Of a DNA stretch of 13,979 nt, positions 1 to 6,653 are shown piece after piece. The notes below the pieces were generated by a model. That model saw only the letters and a program-made list of their open reading frames with translations, searched no databases and was not told the origin of the DNA. The stretch is taken from the NCBI GenBank assembly GCA_030841965.1, contig JAUUSJ010000113.1, positions 1 to 13,979 on the forward strand, in the 5' to 3' direction. Position numbers and translations under genes: made by a program. Within the stretch, counting starts at the first letter, position 1. The number at the start of each line of letters is the position of its first letter. The DNA is from Blautia sp. (GTDB lineage Bacteria > Bacillota > Clostridia > Lachnospirales > Lachnospiraceae).

Positions 1-88
1 CGGCAAAAATCAGCGTATGTCGAAAAATCGTGGGAACGAACGTGTTTGAGGGGGATATACCTCTCTCCTCTATCAGCGTCTCTTCCCA
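1..88 (+). repeat. Left copy of an 88-nt inverted dispersed repeat
   Basis: Bases 1-88 align without gaps to the reverse complement of 13848-13935, with 71 of 88 positions identical by hand count. The core 1-48 matches at 44/48, and 14-48 matches at 34/35. The central stretch contains GGGAACGAACGTGTTTG. It lies just upstream of the ribosome binding site of the RpiR-family gene, and the copy probably continues leftwards out of the window. One reading frame (codons starting at base 18) stays open through both copies and gives similar peptides (CRK-VGTNVF--DI--SS), so it could be a coding remnant or simply a dispersed intergenic element. Identity is seen directly; function is unknown. Confidence 0.85.
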
Positions 89-109
89 TTATTTAGAAAG
101 GAGACACAA

Positions 110-943
110 ATGGAATACTATGTGGAATCGATTATTCCGATTATTGAGGAAAAATACGATAGTTTTACAAATGTAGAGAAAAATATTGCAGATTTTTTTA
201 TTCACAATCAGGAGAAAATAGATATTTCAGCAAAGTCACTCTCCAAAAGATTATTTGTCTCAGAGGCATCTTTATCTAGATTTGCTAAAAAATGTGGTTA
301 TAAAGGATATCGTGAGTTTGTCTATCAGTACGAGAAGACTTTTGTGGAGGAGAAAGCATCGGTTACTGGGAATACGAGAATGGTATTAAATGCTTATCAG
401 GAGCTTTTGAATAAAACGTATGCTTTAGAGGACGAAAAACAGATAAAGCGAATTTGTGGGTATCTGAGTGAGGCGTCGAGAGTATTTGTCTGTGGAAAGG
501 GAAGCTCAGGTCATGCGGCGAGTGAGATGGAGCTTCGCTTTATGAGACTTGGATTAAATATTCGAGCTATTTTAGAGAGTGACCAGATGAGAATGCAGAC
601 TGTTTTTCAGGATAAAAATAGCTTGGTGGTTGGACTTAGTATTAGTGGGGCTAGAAAGGATATTTTATATTTGTTGAAGGAGTCGAGCAAAAAGGGTTCT
701 AAAACGATTTTGATTACAGCGAATAAAAAGGATATTTTCTCAGAGTTTTGTACGGAAGTAGTTCTTGTGCCGTCGCTTAAGGAGTTAAACTATGGAAATG
801 CAATTTCTCCGCAGTTTCCTTTGCTTGTTATGTTGGATATTATTTATGCAAATTATCAGGAGGAGGATAGACAGCTAAAGGAGAAACTTCACAGTGATAC
901 ATTGAGAGCGTTGGGTGTCGGAGTGAAAAATAGAAATAAATGA
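110..943 (+). CDS. RpiR/MurR-family transcriptional regulator (HTH plus SIS domain)
   Basis: A 277-residue cytoplasmic DNA-binding regulator of the RpiR family. Residues about 1-77 form the family's N-terminal helix-turn-helix domain; the recognition part is around residues 40-65, with the family-typical SEASLSRFAKKCGYKGYREF. Residues about 105-245 form a SIS (sugar isomerase) phosphosugar-binding domain, seen in VFVCGKGSSGHAASEM (125-140) and VGLSISGARKDIL (174-186). The start at 110 is supported by AAAGGAG six bases upstream. It is followed after 18 nt by nagA in the same direction, so the effector is probably an amino-sugar phosphate such as GlcNAc-6-P or GlcN-6-P, and the target is probably its own operon. 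The effector and target are inferred from context. Length is normal for the family. No clear promoter is visible in the first 109 bases, which are mostly taken up by the repeat. Confidence 0.9.
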   Translation: MEYYVESIIPIIEEKYDSFTNVEKNIADFFIHNQEKIDISAKSLSKRLFVSEASLSRFAKKCGYKGYREFVYQYEKTFVEEKASVTGNTRMVLNAYQELLNKTYALEDEKQIKRICGYLSEASRVFVCGKGSSGHAASEMELRFMRLGLNIRAILESDQMRMQTVFQDKNSLVVGLSISGARKDILYLLKESSKKGSKTILITANKKDIFSEFCTEVVLVPSLKELNYGNAISPQFPLLVMLDIIYANYQEEDRQLKEKLHSDTLRALGVGVKNRNK

Positions 944-961
944 GATAAGAGGAGAGAATAA

Positions 962-2122
962 ATGGTTATTAAAAATGTAAAACGCTATACAGAAGAGAAT
1001 ATATTTGTAGATGGAGAGATTTATATAAAAGATGGATTGTTTTCGACGAAGGATAAAGTAGAACAAGGCGGGATGGAAGAGGAGATAATAGACGGAGAGG
1101 ATTGCTATGCTATTCCGGGATTAATTGATTTGCATTTTCATGGATGCAAGGGATATGACGTATGCGATGGAACAAAGGAAGCGATTAGGCAGATTGCAAA
1201 GTATGAGGCTTCTGTCGGTGTGACAGCTATCTGTCCTGCGACGATGACTTTGCCGGTTGATGAGCTAGATAGTATTTTGGCTACGGCAGCGCAGTATCAA
1301 AAAGAGCAGAGAAGAGAGAGAAAATCGGATGAGGCGGATTTGATTGGGCTTAATATGGAGGGGCCTTTTATCAGTCCAGCAAAAAAAGGGGCGCAGGATG
1401 CGAGAAATATTCTTCCATGTAATGAGGAGATAGCGAGAGGATTTTTGAGGGCGTCGGATGGATTGGTAAAGTTTATCGGTCTGGCTCCAGAAGAGAGCGA
1501 AGATGCGACAGAATTTATTGAGAAGATGAGAGGGGAAGTGAAGATATCACTTGCTCATACAAATGCAAGCTTTGAGAGCGCAGATAGGGCGTTTCGGGCG
1601 GGGGCTTCTCATGCGGTCCATTTATATAATGCGATGACTGGATTTAATCACCGAGACCCCGGTGTAGTCGGAGCGGTTTTTGAGAATAAACATGTGACAG
1701 CGGAGTTGATTTGTGATGGAATTCATATTCACCCATCGGCTGTCCGCACGACGTTTTCTATGCTTGGAGGAGATAGGATTATTTTGATTAGTGATAGCAT
1801 GAGAGCGACGGGGATGACAGATGGAATTTATACTCTTGGAGGGTTGGATGTCAAAGTGGAGGGGAATAAGGCTACTTTGGTTTCTGACGGTGCGATTGCA
1901 GGGTCGGTTACGAACTTGATGGAATGTATGAGAACTGCGGTTTTGAAGATGGGGATTCCACTTGAGATTGCGGTGGCGTGTGCAACAAAGAATCCAGCGA
2001 AATGTCTTGGTGTGTATGATAGTTATGGGTCTATTGCAGTTGGAAAGAAGGCGGATGTAGTATTGCTCGATAGAGAGCTTCATATTAAGGCTGTCGTAAA
2101 GGACGGGGAGAGGATTCGATAA
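962..2122 (+). CDS. nagA: N-acetylglucosamine-6-phosphate deacetylase
   Basis: A 386-residue amidohydrolase-family enzyme that removes acetate from GlcNAc-6-phosphate to give glucosamine-6-phosphate, the first committed step of GlcNAc use and of amino-sugar recycling from cell wall. Hallmarks in order: GLIDLHFHGCKGYD with the H58-x-H60 metal pair; NMEGPFISPAKKGAQ with metal ligand E133; H199 in SLAHTNAS; H220 in VHLYNAMTGFNHRDPG; the substrate segment ELICDGIHIHPSAV; and the catalytic aspartate D278 in ILISDSMRATGMTDG. The C-terminal GSIAVGKKADVVLLD is the usual beta-sandwich return of amidohydrolases. All key residues are intact and the length is normal. The start follows GAGGAG by a good spacing, 18 nt after the regulator gene, so the two are probably co-transcribed. 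The usual partner nagB (deaminase) is not in the window. Confidence 0.95.
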   Translation: MVIKNVKRYTEENIFVDGEIYIKDGLFSTKDKVEQGGMEEEIIDGEDCYAIPGLIDLHFHGCKGYDVCDGTKEAIRQIAKYEASVGVTAICPATMTLPVDELDSILATAAQYQKEQRRERKSDEADLIGLNMEGPFISPAKKGAQDARNILPCNEEIARGFLRASDGLVKFIGLAPEESEDATEFIEKMRGEVKISLAHTNASFESADRAFRAGASHAVHLYNAMTGFNHRDPGVVGAVFENKHVTAELICDGIHIHPSAVRTTFSMLGGDRIILISDSMRATGMTDGIYTLGGLDVKVEGNKATLVSDGAIAGSVTNLMECMRTAVLKMGIPLEIAVACATKNPAKCLGVYDSYGSIAVGKKADVVLLDRELHIKAVVKDGERIR

Positions 2123-2127
2123 AAAAA

Positions 2128-2157
2128 TTGACTTTTTGTACGGGGAAAAGGTATAAT
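2128..2157 (+). promoter_or_regulatory. Sigma-A-type promoter of the macro-domain gene
   Basis: TTGACT at 2128-2133 and a perfect TATAAT at 2152-2157 are separated by 18 nt. The -35 box begins six bases after the nagA stop codon. The next gene starts at 2212, giving a leader of roughly 50 nt that includes a GGAGG ribosome binding site at 2203-2207. This makes the macro-domain gene an independent transcription unit. It is a near-consensus housekeeping promoter, so expression may be fairly constitutive (inference). Confidence 0.8.
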
Positions 2158-2211
2158 AAAGGAAAATATCGATAGAAGAGAGCCTAAAAAAAGAGGCGGT
2201 ATGGAGGAAAT

Positions 2212-3216
2212 ATGCAAGATATATATGAACAAAATAAAAAAATAGAAGAGGCGATTGCTTCTGCGGCGAAGGAGCCTTCTAGAGAAAATTCACTTCATGT
2301 ATTGGAAAAAATTCGGTCTTGTATGCATAAGGGTGGAGAATTTATTATACCAGTGGATATTCCGACATCTGAGTTTGATAAGTTGGATGGAGTTGACGTG
2401 AGAGTTGGGGAACCGATTCAGTCGAAGGAGAATTTAAAGCTTCAGCTAAAGGCGTTAAGAGGGAAGAATGGAGAGATGTGGTTTTCTGCTTTTACGAGCA
2501 AGGAAGAGCTAAAAAAGGGAACTATGACATTTGTAATTTCTTGCAAGATAGCGGAATTTTTTAATCTGGTGCTCAGTACAAAGGAATGTGTCGGTGTTGC
2601 GATTAACGCCTTTAGTCAGCCATTTATGATGAAAAAAGAGATGATTCAGATGATTTTTGACTCGATGAGACAGAAAAATCAGATTTTTTTGGAACGAGGA
2701 GATATTACAAAGAGCAAATGTGAATGTATTGTCAATGCCGCCAATTCTTCTTTACTTGGAGGTGGAGGAGTCGATGGAGCCATTCACGCGGCAGCAGGTC
2801 CAAAGCTTTTGGAAGCTTGCAAAGCACTAAATGGCTGCAAAACAGGTGAGGCTAAGATTACGAGAGGATATGAGTTAAAGGCTCAGTATATTATTCATAC
2901 TGTAGGACCGATTTACTCAGAAGCTAGAGAAAAGGAATGTGAGCAGTTACTTAGAAGCTGCTATTGGAAGAGTCTAGAACTTGCGAGAGAAAATAATATT
3001 CACTCCATTGCATTTCCTTCTATCTCGACAGGAGCTTATCGGTATCCACTTAGAAAAGCGGTTCCAGTGGCAGTGGCAACCCTCTCGAAATGGCTTGCAG
3101 AGCATGAGTCGTACGGTATGGCGATCGTGATCACTTGTTTTGATGAAGAGACGTACCGAGCTTATCAGAGCTTTATGGATTTTTGTATTGAGCAAAAGAA
3201 AAAAGAAAATAAATAA
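2212..3216 (+). CDS. SseB-like N-terminal domain fused to a macro (ADP-ribose) domain
   Basis: A 334-residue predicted cytoplasmic protein with two parts. Residues about 5-145 look like the SseB N-terminal fold (GGEFIIPVDIP, MWFSAFTSKEEL, GVAINAFSQPFMM), a family without a settled biochemical role. Residues about 155-328 are a macro domain of the MacroD/YmdB type: ERGDITKSKCECIVNAANSS (161-180), the glycine-rich ligand loop LLGGGGVDGAIH (181-192), and the second loop FPSISTGAYRYPL (268-280). MacroD-type proteins bind ADP-ribose and many hydrolyse O-acetyl-ADP-ribose or mono-ADP-ribose on protein; the NAAN and GGGVD motifs kept here fit an active hydrolase. The start has GGAGG in front at good spacing. 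The gene has its own promoter and terminator, so it is separate from nagA. Activity and substrate are inferred from family, not shown here. Confidence 0.88.
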   Translation: MQDIYEQNKKIEEAIASAAKEPSRENSLHVLEKIRSCMHKGGEFIIPVDIPTSEFDKLDGVDVRVGEPIQSKENLKLQLKALRGKNGEMWFSAFTSKEELKKGTMTFVISCKIAEFFNLVLSTKECVGVAINAFSQPFMMKKEMIQMIFDSMRQKNQIFLERGDITKSKCECIVNAANSSLLGGGGVDGAIHAAAGPKLLEACKALNGCKTGEAKITRGYELKAQYIIHTVGPIYSEAREKECEQLLRSCYWKSLELARENNIHSIAFPSISTGAYRYPLRKAVPVAVATLSKWLAEHESYGMAIVITCFDEETYRAYQSFMDFCIEQKKKENK

Positions 3217-3223
3217 AATTGTG

Positions 3224-3275
3224 AAAAAGGGCTGTCGGAAAATGGATTTTTTAAATTTACCGATAGTCCCTTTTT
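3224..3275 (+). terminator. Rho-independent terminator after the macro-domain gene
   Basis: Left arm 3224-3238 (AAAAAGGGCTGTCGG) pairs with right arm 3260-3275 (CCGATAGTCCCTTTTT) with one G-U pair and one bulged T, around a 21-nt AT-rich loop. A-tract and T-tract flank the GC part, so the structure can act in both directions, as expected between two convergent units. It begins 8 nt after the stop codon of the macro-domain gene. Confidence 0.88.
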
Positions 3276-3304
3276 CATTGTATTTTCTTACTAAATTAGA
3301 ATCC

Positions 3305-3345
3305 CAGACGTATAATTACTTGAAGAGTTAGTAAGTATACGTCTG
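3305..3345 (-). terminator. Inverted repeat at the end of the WYL operon, possible terminator
   Basis: Arms 3305-3320 (CAGACGTATAATTACT) and 3330-3345 (AGTAAGTATACGTCTG) are complementary at 15 of 16 positions with a 9-nt loop. The repeat starts two bases beyond the stop codon of the second WYL gene (3347-3349), so it probably ends minus-strand transcripts or protects their 3' ends. No clear T-run follows on the minus strand, so classic intrinsic termination is not certain; the bidirectional hairpin at 3224-3275 could finish the job. The stem is long and unusually symmetric. Confidence 0.55.
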
Positions 3346-3346
3346 T

Positions 3347-4411
3347 TTAAGAAGATTTTTGGTGGAGTCTAGCTTGAAAGGAGTCGATAATTGTTTTTCT
3401 AAGGTCAGATGGCTCGATTACGATGGCAGAGCTACCAAAGCTATATATCCATGAGCAGAAGGCAGAAATACCATATACATTGTCTTCATAAAATAAAAAT
3501 CCATCTTTTTCATATAGACTGCCGTTTGTTCGATAGGATAGATCATTTTTTACTTTACTCCATACATTTGCTTCATTATAAAATTTGATTTTCACTCTTT
3601 GGGGCGGTTCGTTAAACGTAAGTCCCCAGACGTTAGGTAAGAGGTTGTCAAGTTTTTGTAAAATCTCTTTTTGAATTTTGACGCTTTTTTTGATAATTTC
3701 TAGTTTTTCAATATGCTCTAGTCGATATACTTGGAATGTTTCTTCTGAAAAAGCAATTACTGCGTAGGAATTTTCAGAGGAATCGTATACGAGTTTTAAG
3801 GGCTGAAAAACAAGATGGTATAGGTGGTTTTTTGTTGTGCGATATTCCATAGATAGACAGTATTGTTTATGGATGGATTGGGTAATCAATTCCAATTTTT
3901 GTTGTAAATAATTGCATTTGATAAAATGATAGCTATTTTTTATGGAAAAGGAAATATCCGATAAAGCATGGTAAAAGGAATTATTTTCCTGTTTATAGGC
4001 ATCTAGAGCAATCCATTCCTCTGTACTTAAAAATAAATGAAAGGAAGATTTTTCATTTTGGATAAGATGGAGAGGAATAAAATCTAAGACACCTTTTAGA
4101 ACAAGATTTTCTAAAATAGGGGAGATAGGGAGTGTATACCATAAATGCTCTAAATCATAGAGAGGGTTTAAAGTTGTGAAATTTGTATCTTCCTCTACAA
4201 GTTCAAGCAAAAGTTTGTTGGAATATTTTAAAAGATGTATGATATCATTTCGAATGACCTGTATTGGAAGTTGGGTTATTTCACAGAGTCTTGACATGGA
4301 AATACCAAGAGGAAAATTCTCATCTAAGAGAAGAGATTCATCATTGGAAAACCATGCAAAGTATAATTGTAAACGTTGGTAGGGATTATATAAATCATTC
4401 ATTTTATTCAT
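3347..4411 (-). CDS. WYL-domain transcriptional regulator, second gene of the pair
   Basis: About 354 residues. An N-terminal winged-helix segment (PLGISMSRLCEITQLPIQV and on, about residues 35-65) is followed by a WYL domain at about 190-255 (LSMEYRTTK, FQPLKLVYDSSENSYAVIAF, VYRLEHIEKLEI) and a C-terminal WCX-like extension (PPQRVKIKFYNEANVW through IVIEPSDLRKTIIDSFQARL). WYL proteins are usually DNA-binding regulators whose WYL domain senses a ligand, often nucleic acid. I chose the ATG at 4411 rather than one 21 nt upstream at 4432, because GAGGAG lies 10 nt in front of it and it overlaps the upstream stop codon as ATGAATAA, a typical coupling arrangement. The canonical W-Y-L triplet is degenerate. 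It is co-transcribed with the longer WYL gene and divergent from the cas operon, so a role in CRISPR control is plausible but inferred. Confidence 0.8.
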   Translation of the reverse strand: MNKMNDLYNPYQRLQLYFAWFSNDESLLLDENFPLGISMSRLCEITQLPIQVIRNDIIHLLKYSNKLLLELVEEDTNFTTLNPLYDLEHLWYTLPISPILENLVLKGVLDFIPLHLIQNEKSSFHLFLSTEEWIALDAYKQENNSFYHALSDISFSIKNSYHFIKCNYLQQKLELITQSIHKQYCLSMEYRTTKNHLYHLVFQPLKLVYDSSENSYAVIAFSEETFQVYRLEHIEKLEIIKKSVKIQKEILQKLDNLLPNVWGLTFNEPPQRVKIKFYNEANVWSKVKNDLSYRTNGSLYEKDGFLFYEDNVYGISAFCSWIYSFGSSAIVIEPSDLRKTIIDSFQARLHQKSS

Positions 4412-5666
4412 TGTCGAAATTCTCCTCTTCATATCTATTTAGAGCTCTTCTGGCTGAAAATTCCATTCTTTCACGAAGTTTTAGGGGTTCTATCACTTGA
4501 AAGTTGTTTCCAAAGCGACGTAGATAGTTGGCGAAGTCGCTTAATCCGCTGATTTTATCTGTATAAATAAGTTTATTTTCTTTTATCGTAATTTTTGCTT
4601 TTTTTCTTTGGCTGGCAAGTTGTTGGAGTTTGAGAGCAATATTAGAAATATAGTCAAACTCAATAACGACTCTTACAGGTTTTTCAATAGAGATACTAAA
4701 CATATCTTCATATAATTGTAAATAATAGGAAGATTGAAAATGTTGGTTGGAAAATTCTGTAGTTTCTATGGATAAGATAGACGAGATATTAATGATAATA
4801 TCTTCTCCAGTGAGAAGAGTATTTCCGATAATATATAATTTATCTTTTTCCAGAGAATAGACGAGGAGTCCTGTTGCAAGCATAACGGAGACGGTATCGT
4901 TGGTCTGTGTTTTATAAGTGTAAATTAAAGCTTTTTCTTGATATGGATAAGGTTTTAATTTTTTTAGCAGAAGTTGTAGTTGGCTAAATTCTGGATATTT
5001 TTTGCCATAAATAAAATAGTCTTTCCATATAGTTTGATTTTCTTCAAAATCTAGGTCTCCAATTAATATGCTTTGTTTTTGGTAGACAGAGATAAGCTGG
5101 GAATAATATGGATGCCCAGGTGAGAGTAATTCTAAACTCGAATAAGTTTGCCAGAAATCTTTTTCGGACAGGGAAAGATGAAAAGGAATTTGATTCCCTG
5201 TGGGAAGAAGTCTTTTATTTTTATCATAAGTAAGTTCATTACTTTCGATTAATTCGTCTATGAGTTGATAAAATTTTGTTTTTCCTATATCAAGAGAATA
5301 AGTTTCCTCTGTGTTTTTCGTGTGAGAGGAGGAGAGAGAAAATCTTTTTCGTAATTCTGCCTTTGTGAGAGGTTCTTTTTGAAGCATCTGAACAATGGCA
5401 TATTTTCTTAAAATATTTTTATTAATTTCTTTGTATTTTAGATAGTCGGTATCTTTCTGGTTTATAAAATAATAAGATTTGCCGTGCTTTGTTTTGGAAT
5501 CAATAGTGATTCCTTTTTTTCTTAGTTGTTCTATATAATAATAGGCAGTTCTTCTACTGGAATTTAAAATTTTCATAATATCGTTAATTGAGAGCTCTTC
5601 TGAGGATAAAAAAGATTGATAGAGAAGAGTGGTGAGTTTTTCCTTTTTGGTTTGATTCAGGCTCAT
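4404..5666 (-). CDS. HTH and WYL-domain transcriptional regulator, first gene of the pair
   Basis: A 420-residue predicted DNA-binding regulator. Residues about 8-65 form a DeoR/HTH_11-like winged helix (LSINDIMKILNSSRRTAYYY, then the wing GITIDSKTKHGKSYYFI). Residues about 85-165 look like a second helical or winged-helix unit (KYAIVQMLQKEPLTKAELRK). The WYL domain lies near 235-320 (KALIYTYKTQTNDTVSV, KDKLYIIGNTLL), and a WCX-like C-terminus follows (VRVVIEFDY, FGNNFQVIEPLKLRERM). The start at 5666 is preceded by a perfect AAGGAGG (5675-5681, minus strand). Its promoter is back-to-back with that of cas6, and a dyad sits just downstream of its own -10 box, suggesting autoregulation. WYL proteins near CRISPR loci are a known association, and one in Synechocystis has been reported as a repressor; control of this locus is inference. 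Confidence 0.85.
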   Translation of the reverse strand: MSLNQTKKEKLTTLLYQSFLSSEELSINDIMKILNSSRRTAYYYIEQLRKKGITIDSKTKHGKSYYFINQKDTDYLKYKEINKNILRKYAIVQMLQKEPLTKAELRKRFSLSSSHTKNTEETYSLDIGKTKFYQLIDELIESNELTYDKNKRLLPTGNQIPFHLSLSEKDFWQTYSSLELLSPGHPYYSQLISVYQKQSILIGDLDFEENQTIWKDYFIYGKKYPEFSQLQLLLKKLKPYPYQEKALIYTYKTQTNDTVSVMLATGLLVYSLEKDKLYIIGNTLLTGEDIIINISSILSIETTEFSNQHFQSSYYLQLYEDMFSISIEKPVRVVIEFDYISNIALKLQQLASQRKKAKITIKENKLIYTDKISGLSDFANYLRRFGNNFQVIEPLKLRERMEFSARRALNRYEEENFDNE

Positions 5667-5688
5667 ATCGTATACCTCCTTAGTGAAC

Positions 5689-5712
5689 GGACATGTCTGT
5701 TGATGCAGACAT
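5689..5712. promoter_or_regulatory. Candidate operator dyad in the WYL gene leader
   Basis: ATGTCTG (5693-5699) and CAGACAT (5706-5712) are perfect inverted arms with a 6-nt spacer. The dyad begins about 9 nt after the WYL -10 box, close to the expected transcription start, which is a good place for a repressor to sit. The string GGACATGTCTGTT (5689-5701) recurs with one change upstream of cas1. The structure is seen directly; its binding by a WYL protein is inferred. Confidence 0.6.
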
Positions 5713-5720
5713 TACCATGT

Positions 5721-5750
5721 ATGATATTCTAATAGTTTATCATAGGTCAA
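5721..5750 (-). promoter_or_regulatory. Promoter of the WYL gene pair
   Basis: Read on the minus strand, TTGACC (5750-5745) and TATCAT (5726-5721) are separated by 18 nt. The leader to the start codon at 5666 is about 45 nt, contains the ATGTCTG/CAGACAT dyad and ends in a strong AAGGAGG. The -35 box is only 16 nt from that of the divergent cas promoter, so the two units may interfere or be co-regulated. Confidence 0.65.
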
Positions 5751-5766
5751 AGAAGAAAGAAATAGA

Positions 5767-5796
5767 TTGTGCAAAAAAAATGGAAAAAGGTATGAT
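5767..5796 (+). promoter_or_regulatory. Probable promoter of the cas6-csm operon
   Basis: TTGTGC (5767-5772) and TATGAT (5791-5796) are 18 nt apart, leaving a leader of about 95 nt before cas6. ATGTCTA at 5802-5808, at the expected transcription start, resembles one arm of the dyad in the divergent WYL promoter. Other weak -10-like strings (for example TACAAT at 5865-5870) lack a convincing -35 box. Confidence 0.6.
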
Positions 5797-5900
5797 AGAA
5801 TATGTCTAAACAAAGAGAAAGAAGAAATATAAGATACACTGTATACTATCAGACTCATTTATGATACAATAAGAAATAATATAAAGAGAGAGGGAATAGA

Positions 5901-6650
5901 ATGATAGCTAAATTAGTGATGGAATTAGCGAGCGATAATCCAAAAAATTTTTCCTACCATAATTCTTCTTTGACGCAAGGAATTTTAATGGAAAAAATTT
6001 CGAGAAATTATGGAGAAGTTTTACACCAATCACAGCTCCATCCTTATAGCCAAAGCTTTATTCGAGAAGGGGAGAGGTTGTATTGGGTTGTGAATACATT
6101 GAATGTCGAGGCGACAGAACAGATTCTGGTTCCATTAGAGGAAGAAGGATTTAAGCAGATTTATATGAGAAATAGGGATTGTTCTCTAGATATAGTTGGA
6201 AAAAAAAGAGAGCAGATAAGTTATGATAAGCTTTTGCAAGATTATTATTTTGTAGATAGACAACGATTTTTGAAGATAAAATTTAAGACACCTACTGCAT
6301 TTAAGCAAAATAAAACTTATTGTATCTTTCCGACTCCAAGGCTTATTTTTCAAAGTCTTATGTTGAGATATGATAGTTGTGCAAGGGAAAATAGTTGTTT
6401 TGATGAAGAGATATTAAAAGAATATGAACAGTATAGTTCTATTATACAGTATAAATTGCAGAGCACGAAATTTTCGATGGAGGGGATAAGAATTCCTGCT
6501 TTTATTGGAGAAGTGACGATAAAAGTTTCAGGTCCACAGCAGATGGTAAATCTTGCTTGGATGTTGATGAAATTTGGCACTTATTGTGGAGTTGGAATTA
6601 AGACAGCGATGGGAATGGGTGCGATTGAGATAGAGGAAAAGGAGGGATAA
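5901..6650 (+). CDS. cas6: Cas6 CRISPR pre-crRNA endoribonuclease
   Basis: A 249-residue RAMP-family nuclease that cuts pre-crRNA within each repeat to make the 5' handle used by the Csm complex. The C-terminal half carries the Cas6 signature: IKFKTPTAFKQNKTYCIFPTP (about 126-146, ending in FPTP), LIFQSLMLRYD (148-158), and the second RAMP half ending in the glycine-rich loop FGTYCGVGIKTAMGMGAIEI (225-244). The N-terminal half has LHPYSQSFI at about 46-54, of the kind found in this family; H47 is a candidate catalytic residue but cannot be assigned from sequence alone. The ATG at 5901 has a modest GAGAGAGGG in front. It is the first gene of the cas operon, 3 nt ahead of cas10. Length is normal. 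No CRISPR array is visible here for it to act on, so its substrate must lie outside the window. Confidence 0.92.
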   Translation: MIAKLVMELASDNPKNFSYHNSSLTQGILMEKISRNYGEVLHQSQLHPYSQSFIREGERLYWVVNTLNVEATEQILVPLEEEGFKQIYMRNRDCSLDIVGKKREQISYDKLLQDYYFVDRQRFLKIKFKTPTAFKQNKTYCIFPTPRLIFQSLMLRYDSCARENSCFDEEILKEYEQYSSIIQYKLQSTKFSMEGIRIPAFIGEVTIKVSGPQQMVNLAWMLMKFGTYCGVGIKTAMGMGAIEIEEKEG

Positions 6651-6653
6651 AAT

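Noticed and set aside
1622..2083. 153-codon minus-strand frame inside nagA
   Set aside because: It is antisense to well-conserved NagA motifs and its translation is low-complexity His/Asn/Ser-rich, typical of a shadow frame.
3140..3331. Plus-strand frame overlapping the end of the macro-domain gene
   Set aside because: It lies within the coding end and terminator hairpin in another frame and shows no domain or ribosome binding site.
3347..5666. WYL genes as possible Csm6 or CARF effectors
   Set aside because: They have winged-helix plus WYL/WCX features and no HEPN R-x4-6-H motif or CARF-like N-terminus that I can see.
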